62,915 nucleotides of DNA from positions 1 to 62,915 of the forward strand of contig JAGWTU010000029.1 of NCBI GenBank assembly GCA_028868825.1. The letters are read 5' to 3'. The stretch comes from Burkholderiales bacterium (GTDB lineage Bacteria > Pseudomonadota > Gammaproteobacteria > Burkholderiales > Burkholderiaceae_C). The position numbers and the translations under genes were made by a program. Shown here in pieces: positions 44,726-54,487 of the stretch. Under the pieces are notes generated by a model. It saw nothing but the letters and a program-made list of their open reading frames with translations. It was not told the DNA's origin and ran no database searches. The stretch's first letter is position 1, and every line of letters starts with the position of its first letter.

Positions 44726-45189
44726 GGCGCCGGGGCCGGCAGATCGGCCGGCATGTCGACCGGCTGCTGCGCCAGCGCATGCATCATCGCGTGCCAGCCG
44801 AGCAGCGCGCATTTGATGCGGCTGGGGTAGCGCCGCACGCCGGCCAGGCTGACGAGCTTGCCGAGCTGCGCGTCCTCGGGCTCGAGCTCGCCGGTGAGCA
44901 CGGCGCGGAAGCGCTCGTGCAACTGCCGCGCGAACGCGATCTCGCGGCCCTGAACGGCCTCGCTCATCATCGATGCCGAGGCGATGCAGATCGCGCAGCC
45001 CTGGCCGCGGAAGCGGATGTCGCCCACGCGGCCGTCGGCGATCTCGAGCTGCACGGTGAGATCGTCGCCGCACTGCGGGTTGTGGCCGCGCGCCTCTTGC
45101 GTCGGCGCCGCCAGCGTGCCGAAATGGCGCGGCGCGCGCTTGTGCTCGAGCACCAGATCCTGATACAGATCGTCTTCGGCGCGGTTCAT
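44722..45189 (-). CDS. sufU: SufU-type Fe-S scaffold/sulfurtransfer protein
   Basis: IscU/SufU-fold protein of 155 aa with the three ligand cysteines in NPQCGDD, GCAICIAS and RIKCALLGW. The extra loop between the second and third cysteine (about 20 residues longer than IscU) marks it as SufU, which takes sulfur from SufS. ATG overlaps the SufS stop. The operon has no sufE, in line with SufU doing that task. Confidence 0.93.
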   Translation of the reverse strand: MNRAEDDLYQDLVLEHKRAPRHFGTLAAPTQEARGHNPQCGDDLTVQLEIADGRVGDIRFRGQGCAICIASASMMSEAVQGREIAFARQLHERFRAVLTGELEPEDAQLGKLVSLAGVRRYPSRIKCALLGWHAMMHALAQQPVDMPADLPAPAP

Positions 45190-46439
45190 CGCAGGACCTT
45201 CAATGCGCGCTCGACGCCGGCGAGCAGGCGCTCGACTTCCTCGGGCGTGTTGTAGAGCGCGAACGACGCGCGTGTCGTCGGCCCGAGGCCGAGGTGGTCG
45301 AGCAGCGGCTGCGCGCAATGGTGGCCGGTGCGCACGGCGATGCCCTGCTCGTCGAGCAGGGTGCCGAGGTCGTGCGGATGCACGCCGGCGGCGACGAAGG
45401 AGACGATGGCCGACGATGCCGCGGGCGAGAGCACGGTGACGCCGGCTATCGCCGCCAGCCCCGCGGCGGCCGCGGCGCGCAGCGCGCGGACATGCGCGTC
45501 GATGGCGGCGCGGCCGACGCCGTCGATGAAGGCCGCCGCGGCGGCCAGGCCGATGGCGCCGCCGATGTGGGGCGTGCCGCCTTCGAGCCGCGACGGCAGC
45601 TCCTTGAATTGCGCCTCGCTCCAGCCGACCCACTCGACCATGTCGCCGCCGTAGCGCAGCGGCACCAGTCGCTCGAGCGCCTCGCGGCGACCGACGAGCG
45701 CGCCGCTGCCCATCGGTCCCAGCATCTTGTGCCCCGAGAAGGCCATCAGGTCGCAGGCCAGCGCCGAGAGGTCGGGCACCTCGTGGGCCACGGCCTGCGC
45801 GGCGTCGAGCACGGTCAGCGCGCCGGCCTCGGCGGCCAGCGCCAGCAGGGCCTCGTAGGGCGGTCGCTCGCCGGTGGCGTTGGCGCAGGCGGTGACGGCG
45901 AAGACCCGTGTGCGCGGTGTCAGCAGGCGCGCCAGCTCCGCGGCGTGCAGGCTGCCGCGGGCGTCGGGCAGCAGGATGCGGAGCACGGCACCCGCGCGCC
46001 GCGCTGCCTGCTGCCAGGGCACGAGGTTGGCGTGGTGTTCGAGGCCGCTGACGATGATCTCGTCGCCGGGCCGGATCCAGGCCGCTGCCCCACCGGCGCT
46101 CGACAGGCCGGCGGCGGCGAGGTTGAGCGCATCGGTCGTGCCCGAGGTGAACACCAGTTCGTGCGCCGGCCCGGCGCCGACGTAGCGCTTGAGGGCGCTG
46201 CGCGCGCGCTCGAAATCGTCGGTCGCGCGCTGGCTCAGCTGGTGCACGCCGCGGTGGATGTTGGCGCGGTCATGCTGCTCGAAGTCGCGCATCGCCGTCT
46301 GCACCGGCAGCGGCATCTGCGTCGTCGCGGCGTTGTCCAGGTAGGCCAGCGGCCGGCCGTTGACGGTCTGGTCGAGCACCGGGAACAGCGTGCGCAACGC
46401 CGCGACGTCGATGGGACCCGCCATGCGCGAATCAGCCAT
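45186..46439 (-). CDS. sufS: Cysteine desulfurase SufS (group II)
   Basis: PLP enzyme of 417 aa releasing sulfur from cysteine for Fe-S clusters. The PLP lysine is Lys238 (FSGHKMLGP) and the persulfide cysteine Cys375 (RTGHHCAQPLL), in the short-loop position of the SufS group. ATG at 46439 overlaps the SufD stop by eight bases; a second ATG at 46424 is also possible. Confidence 0.95.
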   Translation of the reverse strand: MADSRMAGPIDVAALRTLFPVLDQTVNGRPLAYLDNAATTQMPLPVQTAMRDFEQHDRANIHRGVHQLSQRATDDFERARSALKRYVGAGPAHELVFTSGTTDALNLAAAGLSSAGGAAAWIRPGDEIIVSGLEHHANLVPWQQAARRAGAVLRILLPDARGSLHAAELARLLTPRTRVFAVTACANATGERPPYEALLALAAEAGALTVLDAAQAVAHEVPDLSALACDLMAFSGHKMLGPMGSGALVGRREALERLVPLRYGGDMVEWVGWSEAQFKELPSRLEGGTPHIGGAIGLAAAAAFIDGVGRAAIDAHVRALRAAAAAGLAAIAGVTVLSPAASSAIVSFVAAGVHPHDLGTLLDEQGIAVRTGHHCAQPLLDHLGLGPTTRASFALYNTPEEVERLLAGVERALKVLR

Positions 46440-47721
46440 GCAGCGCTTCCAGCGGTGCTTGCGGCTGCGGCGCGGTTCCGGTTGCGGGCGCGGCCAGCTG
46501 ACGCGCGACCAGCCGCGCCAGCAGCGGCGCCAGCCGCAGCGCGGGCAGCAGCTCGGGCCCGCCGAGGCAGCCCTCGAGCAGGGCCGTGGCCATGCCCTCG
46601 ACGATGAGGCCGCGCGCGCTGGCCTCGTCGAGCCCGCGCTGGCGGGCGTAGAACAGCGCGTCCTCGGGCAGCGCGCCCCAGGTCGCGCCATGTGCCGCCT
46701 GCACGCGGTCGTGGTGGATCTCCAGGTGCGGCCGCAGCACCAGCCGGGCCTGGCCGCCGATGGGGATGCCGACCAGCTGCTGGCGCGTGGCCGCTTCGTC
46801 GGCGCCGGCAGCGATGCGCGTGTACGCATTGAGCACGGCGCGCGCCGCGCCGCTGGCCAGCGCCAGGCCTTCGATGTCGCTCGAGGTGTCCGGCGCGTCC
46901 TGCGCCACGCGCACCTGGTGGTCGAGCTGGTTGCCGGCGGCCAGCAACAGGCCCGCGACGCGCACGGCGGCCCGCGCTTCGGGCAGCTCGATCACCGAGT
47001 GCTGCAGGTGATAGGCGCTGCCCGCGGCGATGAGTGCCTGGTCGTAGCGGGCGTCGGCGGCCAGCCGCGCGTGCAGCAGGTGGGCGATGCGGTCGCCGGC
47101 GCCGGGGACGACGACGCGCAGGTGCTGCAGCGTGGCGCCGGCACCGAGCCGCAGATGGGTCTGCAGGTTCTGCACGACGGCGGCTGCGTCGCCGCCCGCC
47201 GCGCCTTCGTCCGCCAGACCATCCTGGCCATGGGTTTCGAGCAGCACGGCATGCACGCCGGCCTGCACTTCGATCACCAGCAGTGGCGCTTCGACGGCCG
47301 CGCGCGGCTGGTGGCGCAATTGCAGGAACACCGTTGGCGCGCCCTCTTGGGCTGCACCCGGTGCGGCGCCGATGTGCAGTCGCAGGCCGCTGCGGCAGAG
47401 CGCGCGATGCGCCCAGGACCAGGGCGCCGCGTCGTCGTCGCCCGCCTCCTCGATGCCGGCCAGCAGCGCGCGGCGCTGCCGGGCATCGTCGAGGTCGAGC
47501 CAGCGCGCGTCGACGCGACCTTGCGGCAGGTCGTCCAGCGCATGCAAGGTCCAGCCGGCGCCTGCCGGCACGGCGCCGGTCGGCAGCGCCGGCTCGACGC
47601 CCAGCCAGACGGCGGCGGCGGGCGGCGGCAGATGACGGAAATTCTCCGCATGGCGCGCGATCCAGCCGCGCAACGCGAGGCGGTCGCGGGCGGCGCGGGC
47701 ATCGAGCCGGCCGGAGCTCAT
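46432..47721 (-). CDS. sufD: Fe-S assembly protein SufD
   Basis: Beta-helix partner of SufB in the SufBCD scaffold, 429 aa. The N-terminal half is divergent, but the C-terminal core (DIEGLALASG, LEIHHDRVQAAHGATWGAL, DALFYARQRGLDEASAR) is typical, including the His of AAHGAT. Four bases separate it from sufC. Confidence 0.93.
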   Translation of the reverse strand: MSSGRLDARAARDRLALRGWIARHAENFRHLPPPAAAVWLGVEPALPTGAVPAGAGWTLHALDDLPQGRVDARWLDLDDARQRRALLAGIEEAGDDDAAPWSWAHRALCRSGLRLHIGAAPGAAQEGAPTVFLQLRHQPRAAVEAPLLVIEVQAGVHAVLLETHGQDGLADEGAAGGDAAAVVQNLQTHLRLGAGATLQHLRVVVPGAGDRIAHLLHARLAADARYDQALIAAGSAYHLQHSVIELPEARAAVRVAGLLLAAGNQLDHQVRVAQDAPDTSSDIEGLALASGAARAVLNAYTRIAAGADEAATRQQLVGIPIGGQARLVLRPHLEIHHDRVQAAHGATWGALPEDALFYARQRGLDEASARGLIVEGMATALLEGCLGGPELLPALRLAPLLARLVARQLAAPATGTAPQPQAPLEALHG

Positions 47722-47725
47722 CGCG

Positions 47726-48508
47726 TCAGACCGCCTGCGCCGTGCGTGCGGCGCCCAGCAGCCCCTTGTATCCCGCGTGCGGCGCCCCGGGCAACGGCGC
47801 CATCTCGCGCTGCTCGACGATGCGTCCCTGGTCCAGGCGCAGCATCGCGTCGGGTTCGAGCGACTCGATCAGCTGCAGGTAATGCGAGATGACGATGAAG
47901 GCCGTGCCCTGCGCGCGCAGTTCGCGCACGAGTTGCACGGCGGCGCGCACGCCGTCGGCGTCGAGCCCCGAATCGATCTCGTCGAGCAGCGCCAGTCGCG
48001 GCTGCAGCAGCGCGAGCTGCAGCAGCTCGTTGCGCTTGCGCTCGCCGCCGGAGAAGCCGTCGTTGACCGGGCGCCCGAGCATCGCCTCGGGCAGTCCGAG
48101 CAGGGCCGCGGCCTCGCGCGCGCGGCCGAGAAAGTCGAAGGCGTCGAGCGGCGCCTCGTCGCGCGCCTCGCGCACGGCGTTGAGCGCGCTGCGGATGAAG
48201 AGGTTGTTCTTCACGCCTGGGATTTCGGGCGGCGACTGGAACGACACGAAGAGGCCGGCGCGCCCACGCGCCTCGGGGGTCAGCGCGAGCAGGTCCTGGC
48301 CGGCGTAGCGCGCGCTGCCGCCGCTGACGCGGTAGCGCGGGTGGCCCGCCAGCGTCAGACCCAGCGTGCTCTTGCCGCTGCCGTTGGCGCCCATCTGCAC
48401 GACCAGCGCGCCGGCCGGCACTTCGAGCGAGACGCCTTCGAGCACGCGGCGCTCGCCGATCTCGACGCGCAGATCCTGCACCTGCAGCAGCGGCTCGGGA
48501 TTCGTCAT
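47726..48508 (-). CDS. sufC: Fe-S assembly ATPase SufC
   Basis: ABC-type ATPase of 260 aa with Walker A GANGSGKST, signature FSGGERKRNELLQ and Walker B LALLDEIDSGLD, the SufC-specific form. It drives conformational change in the SufBCD complex. GAAGGA precedes the ATG at 48508. Confidence 0.96.
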   Translation of the reverse strand: MTNPEPLLQVQDLRVEIGERRVLEGVSLEVPAGALVVQMGANGSGKSTLGLTLAGHPRYRVSGGSARYAGQDLLALTPEARGRAGLFVSFQSPPEIPGVKNNLFIRSALNAVREARDEAPLDAFDFLGRAREAAALLGLPEAMLGRPVNDGFSGGERKRNELLQLALLQPRLALLDEIDSGLDADGVRAAVQLVRELRAQGTAFIVISHYLQLIESLEPDAMLRLDQGRIVEQREMAPLPGAPHAGYKGLLGAARTAQAV

Positions 48509-48546
48509 GGCCTGTCCTTCCTTCGCCTTCTCGGGTCCTGCCGCAT

Positions 48547-50049
<1,503 letters not shown>

Positions 50050-50059
50050 GCGTGCATTC

Positions 50060-50088
50060 GTTATAGATGCACAGCGTATACATGTTTT
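50060..50088 (-). promoter_or_regulatory. Candidate promoter of the SUF operon
   Basis: On the minus strand, TATAAC (50065-50060) lies 10 bases upstream of the sufB start codon and is the most AT-rich element there; a poor -35 (AAAACA) is 17 bases further up. The region around GTATACATG is another possible -10. No clear IscR-type site was recognised. Confidence 0.3.
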
Positions 50089-50172
50089 GCGAAGCTCACA
50101 AGCGGGCGATCCAGCGCCCGCTACTCCCAAGTGGGCTTGGCGCGCGGCCGTTACGCCGCGGCGCCGCGCCGG

Positions 50173-50610
50173 CTAGCCGCGATCGAGGACCAGCGTCAGC
50201 CGGTTGCGGCCCTCGCGACGTTCGTAGTCGACGCTGCGGGCGAAGCTCCTGATCAGATGCACGCCCAGACCGCCGGGCGTCGCCTCGTCGAGGGTGCCCG
50301 GGCGCTGCGGCGGCGGCGCCTGGCGCGGGTCGAAGGGGATGCCTTCGTCCTCGAGCTGCAGCGCCACCGTGTCGGGGCCCAGCGTCAGCGCCAGCTGCAC
50401 GGCCGGTCTCTGCGTCTCGCCGTCGAGCCCGCCATGCATGGCCACGTTCATCACGGCCTCCTCGAGCAGCAGCAGCACCCGCCCCTGGGCGCCTGGCGCC
50501 ACGCCCTCGCGGCGCAGGAAGGCGTCGACGACCTCGAGCGCCTGCGCGAGGCCGCGCGGCGTCGCCGGCAGGTCCAGCTCGAGGCGGGCGGGCGCGGCGA
50601 CTCCGTTCAT
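50173..50610 (-). CDS. Anti-sigma-type serine kinase (RsbW/SpoIIAB-like HATPase)
   Basis: GHKL-fold ATPase of 145 aa with the N-box LLEEAVMNVAMHG, G1-box DEGIPFDP and G2 region GGLGVHLIRSF. Such proteins phosphorylate a STAS partner and bind a sigma factor or other target. The STAS gene is 18 bases upstream on the same strand and the PP2C phosphatase gene before that, giving a full partner-switching set. Confidence 0.88.
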   Translation of the reverse strand: MNGVAAPARLELDLPATPRGLAQALEVVDAFLRREGVAPGAQGRVLLLLEEAVMNVAMHGGLDGETQRPAVQLALTLGPDTVALQLEDEGIPFDPRQAPPPQRPGTLDEATPGGLGVHLIRSFARSVDYERREGRNRLTLVLDRG

Positions 50611-50628
50611 GACGAGGAGCCGGGCGAT

Positions 50629-50976
50629 CTAGGCGCCGACGAGCGCGCGCGCCTCGGTCTCGGTGGCGACGGTGGCGATGAGGGTGTCGATCGCCGCCGT
50701 CTCCAGCACCTCGCGCACGAGGTCGCGGGCGCCGAACAGCACCATCTTCTTGTGCCGCTGCGAGAGGCCGCGCGCGGCCGTGATGAACAGGCGCAGACCC
50801 ATCGACGTGACGAGATCGACGCCGCCGAGATCGACGAGGGTGTCGTGGCCGCCGCCGGCGACGGCCGCGGCGTTGAAGCGCGTCTCGACGCGGTCGACAC
50901 CGGCGGTGTCGAGGCGTCCGGTGAGCGTGATCTTGATCGCCGAGGCCGGCGTCAGCGGCGTGACTTGGAGTTCCAT
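50629..50976 (-). CDS. STAS-domain anti-anti-sigma factor
   Basis: Small STAS protein of 115 aa: LTGRLDTAGVDRVETRF, then the phospho-site region GVDLVTSMGLRLF in which the Ser before MG is the likely kinase target. It would be phosphorylated by the HATPase encoded downstream and dephosphorylated by the PP2C protein encoded upstream. Confidence 0.9.
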   Translation of the reverse strand: MELQVTPLTPASAIKITLTGRLDTAGVDRVETRFNAAAVAGGGHDTLVDLGGVDLVTSMGLRLFITAARGLSQRHKKMVLFGARDLVREVLETAAIDTLIATVATETEARALVGA

Positions 50977-51046
50977 CGGGGGCCTTTCGGTGGTGCGCCG
51001 GCCACGGCCAATCGCGGACGAACGAATCGATGAGTGTCCCAAGGCC

Positions 51047-52201
51047 TCAAGTCGGGAATGTGACAGCGAGGATCGAGAAATCATCGGCCAGCGGTCCGGG
51101 CAGTGCCGCCGCGCGCACCCGCCGCTGCAGCCGCAGCGGCTCCGACAGCCCCGCCTCGGGCGGCTCCAGCAGCAGCGGCGTGAAATCGCCCAGGCCCCAG
51201 CAGCGTCCTTGGACGGTGTCGATCTCGAACACGCCGTCGCTGAAGACATAGAGCGTGCTGCCGGGCGCGACCTCGACCTCCGCGGCCGCGAAGGCGCGCG
51301 GCGGCAGCGCGCCGATCATCGGGTTGCGCGTGCGCAGCGGCTGCAGCGCACTGCGCCCGGGGTCGACGAGGTAGGCCGGGTGGTGCCCCGCCGAGGCGTA
51401 GCGCAGGCGCCGCGCGGCGAGATCGTAGACGCCGTACCAGAAGGTGAAGAAGAGCCCGCCATGCTCCTCCATCGGGAACATCTCGTTCAGGCGCGCCAGG
51501 ACCTGCGCCGGGTCGCCGAAGTCGACGCCACCGAGCGCGCGCTGGCGCATCACGTTGAGCACCGAGACCGTGTGCACCGCGGCGCCGATGCCGTGGCCCG
51601 AGACGTCGATGAGATAGCCGGCGAAGCGGTGCTCGTCGATGGCGAAATAGCCGAAGGCATCGCCGCCCAATTGCGCCGAGGGCTCGAACACCCAATCGGT
51701 GCGCACGGGCCCCTGCGGATTGGGCGGTGGCAGCAATGAGCGGATATAGCGGCCGGCCTGCTGCAGATCGCGGTCGAGCTCGTCCGAGCGTTCGGCCTCG
51801 CGCCAGGGCCGGTATTCGTGCTTGAGCACCTGCTGGCCCAGCTGCAGCAGCGCACCGTTGGGCAGCGCGGCACGGCCCTCGACGCGCACGCCATCGACGT
51901 AGCTGCCGTTGGTCGATCCGCGGTCGTCGACCCAGGCAGCGTCGGCGTCCGCGTCGGCGCCGACCTCGCAATGCAGTGCCGACACCTCGGGATCCGCCAG
52001 CACGAGTTCGCAGGGTGCCCGCCGCCCCAGCCGCAACGGCCGCGGGCCCAGACGCACGCGACGACCGGGTTCGGCGCCTGCCGTCACCACGAGGTAGTGG
52101 ACCCGCTCCACGCGCGTCGCCGCCGCCGCCGGCCGCGCCGTGGTGATGATCACCGTGCGCGTATCGGTCAGCGCAGCGTCGACGGGCTGCGATCCTTCCA
52201 A
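51047..52201 (-). CDS. FHA-PP2C (SpoIIE/RsbU-type) phosphatase
   Basis: Protein of 384 aa: an N-terminal FHA domain (about residues 50-130, with LRLGRR, SALHCEV and DRGSTNGSYVDG), a short coiled linker, then a PP2C domain with the metal-binding aspartates in GGDAFGYF, DVSGHGIGAAV, FSDGVFE and DDFSILAV. It should dephosphorylate the STAS partner in response to a phosphothreonine signal read by the FHA domain. TTG at 52201 is taken as start because GGGAG lies eight bases upstream; GTG at 52153 is the alternative. Confidence 0.87.
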   Translation of the reverse strand: MEGSQPVDAALTDTRTVIITTARPAAAATRVERVHYLVVTAGAEPGRRVRLGPRPLRLGRRAPCELVLADPEVSALHCEVGADADADAAWVDDRGSTNGSYVDGVRVEGRAALPNGALLQLGQQVLKHEYRPWREAERSDELDRDLQQAGRYIRSLLPPPNPQGPVRTDWVFEPSAQLGGDAFGYFAIDEHRFAGYLIDVSGHGIGAAVHTVSVLNVMRQRALGGVDFGDPAQVLARLNEMFPMEEHGGLFFTFWYGVYDLAARRLRYASAGHHPAYLVDPGRSALQPLRTRNPMIGALPPRAFAAAEVEVAPGSTLYVFSDGVFEIDTVQGRCWGLGDFTPLLLEPPEAGLSEPLRLQRRVRAAALPGPLADDFSILAVTFPT

Positions 52202-52367
52202 GCGTTGGCTCCCGTTTCGAGGCGACGAAATCGGAATATTCGATCCCGAATGTGATTTAGTTGGACCCTGCGGATCGTATTGTCATCCTGTTCCAAGCTA
52301 TCACGGCGCACACTGCAAACGCGTCCCGATATCCGGTCGGGACCGCCCCTTTCGAAGGAGCGACGCG

Positions 52368-52535
52368 ATGACGGCGACGATGGCATTCAAGGGCTCCCTC
52401 GCGCACGCGGCGACGCGCATGCGACGCCTGCTCGAGGGCTGGACGCGCCCCGCGCCGGTCGCGACGGCGAGCCGCCCCGACCGCATTCCCGGCGTCTACG
52501 GCCTGCTGACCGGCTGCGCCCGGCGCGATGACTGA
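52368..52535 (+). CDS. Small hypothetical protein, 55 aa
   Basis: Short basic protein starting MTATMAFKGSLAHAATRM, with a good AAGGAG eight bases before the ATG. It has no membrane segment or recognised domain and is rich in Arg and Ala. It is divergent from the FHA-PP2C gene. The ribosome-binding site and codon bias of GC-rich third positions support translation; function unknown. Confidence 0.5.
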   Translation: MTATMAFKGSLAHAATRMRRLLEGWTRPAPVATASRPDRIPGVYGLLTGCARRDD

Positions 52536-52623
52536 GACCGGACCGAGCGAGTCCCTGCGGACTCGCGAGTGCTGGTCGAAGGCCCGGACCCTCCGCGGTC
52601 CGGGCTGAGGCGCGCCGCGCCGG

Positions 52624-52872
52624 CTAGGGCTTCTTCAGCTGCATCGTCGCGATCATCAGCGCGTCGACCTTGCGGTCGAGCAGGGCGATGTCGGAGCGCA
52701 GCGCCTCGACGTTGTCGGCGTTGCCGGGGTCGGGAGCCTCGCTGGATGCCGTCTGCTGGTCATCGGGGGCTTGCTGCAGGTCCTGATGCAGGGTCCGCAG
52801 TTCGACGCCGATCCAGACCAGGGCTGCGATGAGCGCAAGGCGCCAGAGCCAATCGGCGAAGGTGTACTTCAT
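52624..52872 (-). CDS. Small membrane protein with coiled-coil tail, 82 aa
   Basis: One N-terminal membrane segment (WLWRLALIAALVWIGVEL) followed by a charged helix with heptad pattern (VEALRSDIALLDRKVDALM). Probably a bitopic inner-membrane protein facing the periplasm or cytoplasm as an oligomer. No family recognised. Another small coiled-coil gene lies 100 bases upstream on the same strand. Confidence 0.55.
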   Translation of the reverse strand: MKYTFADWLWRLALIAALVWIGVELRTLHQDLQQAPDDQQTASSEAPDPGNADNVEALRSDIALLDRKVDALMIATMQLKKP

Positions 52873-52919
52873 GATGCTTGAACGGTGCCTGTCGGGGGGA
52901 GGACACCGATTGTCCCAGG

Positions 52920-52954
52920 CCCGGGCGCCGGACGGCCCCCGACCGGCGCCCGGG
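52920..52954. terminator. Strong GC hairpin between two small genes
   Basis: Perfect 12-bp arms CCCGGGCGCCGG and CCGGCGCCCGGG with an 11-base loop. It lies 20 bases after the stop of the 57-aa gene on the minus strand. No T-run follows, so it is a likely but not certain transcription stop. Confidence 0.5.
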
Positions 52955-52974
52955 GCCGACGGAAGATGCAGCCC

Positions 52975-53148
52975 TCAGCGCTGCGTGGCGCGGATCCGCA
53001 GCATCAGCTTGACGTACTCGAGATTGGCATGCAGCTGTTCGAGCTGGGCCTTGAGTTCGAGCAGCTTGTGCATGCGCTGGTAGGCGTCGACGCCCGACTG
53101 CGCGGTGTCGGCTGCGTTGGCGGCGGCGGCTTTGCGGTTGGCGTCCAT
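52975..53148 (-). CDS. Small coiled-coil protein, 57 aa
   Basis: Short alpha-helical protein starting MDANRKAAAANAADTAQSG with a long amphipathic helix (LLELKAQLEQLHANLEYV), ending RIRATQR. No membrane segment. Not recognised. The gene lies between the orphan Liv-type binding protein (divergent) and a strong hairpin, which supports its being a real short transcript. Confidence 0.5.
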   Translation of the reverse strand: MDANRKAAAANAADTAQSGVDAYQRMHKLLELKAQLEQLHANLEYVKLMLRIRATQR

Positions 53149-53228
53149 GGCCGCATGGTCCGCTGCCCTGCTTTCATGGTCAACCCCGCGAACGCGGGCT
53201 AGAGTACGCGCCTCACTGGAGGCGAACG

Positions 53229-54386
53229 ATGAATTGGATACACCCCTTACGCGCCGCGCTCGTCGCCGCGGCTACCGCGGCCGTCGCACTGGGCGCGCAG
53301 GCACAGATGAAGGTCGGCGTCATCGCGTCGGCCACCGGGCCCATCGGTGCCGTCGGCATCCCGCAGAAGAACACCGCGGCGCTGCTGCCGCGGCGCATCG
53401 GCGACATCGACGTCGAGTACATCGTCCTCGACGATGGCTCCGACTCGACGACCACCGTGACCCAGGTGCGCCGGCTGCTGTCGCAGGACAAGGTCGACGC
53501 GATCATCGGCCCCTCGGGCTCGCCCAACGCGATGGCGTCGCTGCAGTTCCTGTCCGAGGCCAAGACGCCGCTGCTGGCGCCGGTGGGAACGGCCGCGGTC
53601 GTGCTGCCGATGGACGAGCACAAGCGCTGGGTCTTCAAGACGACGCAGAACGACGGCCTCATCGCCGAGGCGCTGGTCGCCCACATGGCCAAGACGGGCG
53701 TCAAGACGCTGGGCTTCATCGGCCTGTCCGACGCCTTCGGCGAGTCCTGGTACCGCACGGTGACGCCGATGCTCGAGCGCGCCGGCATCCGCATCGTCGC
53801 CAACGAGCGCTACCAGCGCGGCGACGCCAGCGTGCTCGCGCAGGCGACGAAGATCGTCGCCGCCAACCCCGACGTGGTGCTCGTCGCCGCCGCCGGCGCA
53901 CCGACGGTGCTGCCCGAGACGACGCTCGTCGAGCGCGGCTACCGCGGCCACATCTACCAGACCCATGGCGCGGCGACGCCCGACTTCGTGCGCCTGGGCG
54001 GCAAGGCCGTCGAGGGCACGATCATGGCCGCCAGCCTGATGCTGGTGCTCGACCAGATCGCCGACACGAACCCGTCGCGCAAGGTCGCGCTCGACTACAT
54101 CGCGGCCTATCAGAAGCTCTACGGCAGCCGCCCGGCGACCTTCGGCGCCAACGTCTACGACGCCGGCCTGCTGCTGCAGCGCGCGGTGCCCGAGGCGGCC
54201 AAGAAGGCGCGGCCCGGCACGCCCGAGTTCCGCAGCGCGTTGCGCGACGCGCTCGAATCGGTGCACGAGCTCGTCGGCACCCAGGGCGTCTACAACATGA
54301 CGCCGCAGGACCATTCGGGCTTCGACCAGCGCGGGCGCGAACTGATGGTGCTGAAGAACGGCACCTGGCAGCTGCTGACGCCCTGA
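53229..54386 (+). CDS. Orphan Liv-type ABC solute-binding protein
   Basis: Periplasmic binding protein of 385 aa with signal peptide (cleavage near AQAQM) and the type I fold start MKVGVIASATGPIGAVG. GGAGG is six bases before the ATG. Unlike the protein at 33064 it has no permease or ATPase genes beside it, so it either shares a transporter encoded elsewhere or acts as a sensor. Ligand unknown. Confidence 0.88.
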   Translation: MNWIHPLRAALVAAATAAVALGAQAQMKVGVIASATGPIGAVGIPQKNTAALLPRRIGDIDVEYIVLDDGSDSTTTVTQVRRLLSQDKVDAIIGPSGSPNAMASLQFLSEAKTPLLAPVGTAAVVLPMDEHKRWVFKTTQNDGLIAEALVAHMAKTGVKTLGFIGLSDAFGESWYRTVTPMLERAGIRIVANERYQRGDASVLAQATKIVAANPDVVLVAAAGAPTVLPETTLVERGYRGHIYQTHGAATPDFVRLGGKAVEGTIMAASLMLVLDQIADTNPSRKVALDYIAAYQKLYGSRPATFGANVYDAGLLLQRAVPEAAKKARPGTPEFRSALRDALESVHELVGTQGVYNMTPQDHSGFDQRGRELMVLKNGTWQLLTP

Positions 54387-54419
54387 TCGGGGTGCCGGGC
54401 GCCGCCGCGGCGGCGTCCC

Positions 54420-54448
54420 TATACTTCCGACCCTGTCGCTAACAGGGT
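54420..54448 (+). promoter_or_regulatory. Promoter -10 and palindromic operator of the RND efflux operon
   Basis: TATACT (54420-54425) is a near-consensus -10; five bases later comes the inverted repeat ACCCTGT-CGCTA-ACAGGGT (54430-54448) spanning the expected transcription start. The 19-bp size suits a TetR- or MarR-type repressor of an efflux operon. No repressor gene is adjacent. The -35 is weak. Confidence 0.55.
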
Positions 54449-54487
54449 GGGTGGACGTTTGACGCCGTACGCAGCAGGAGGCCGAGC

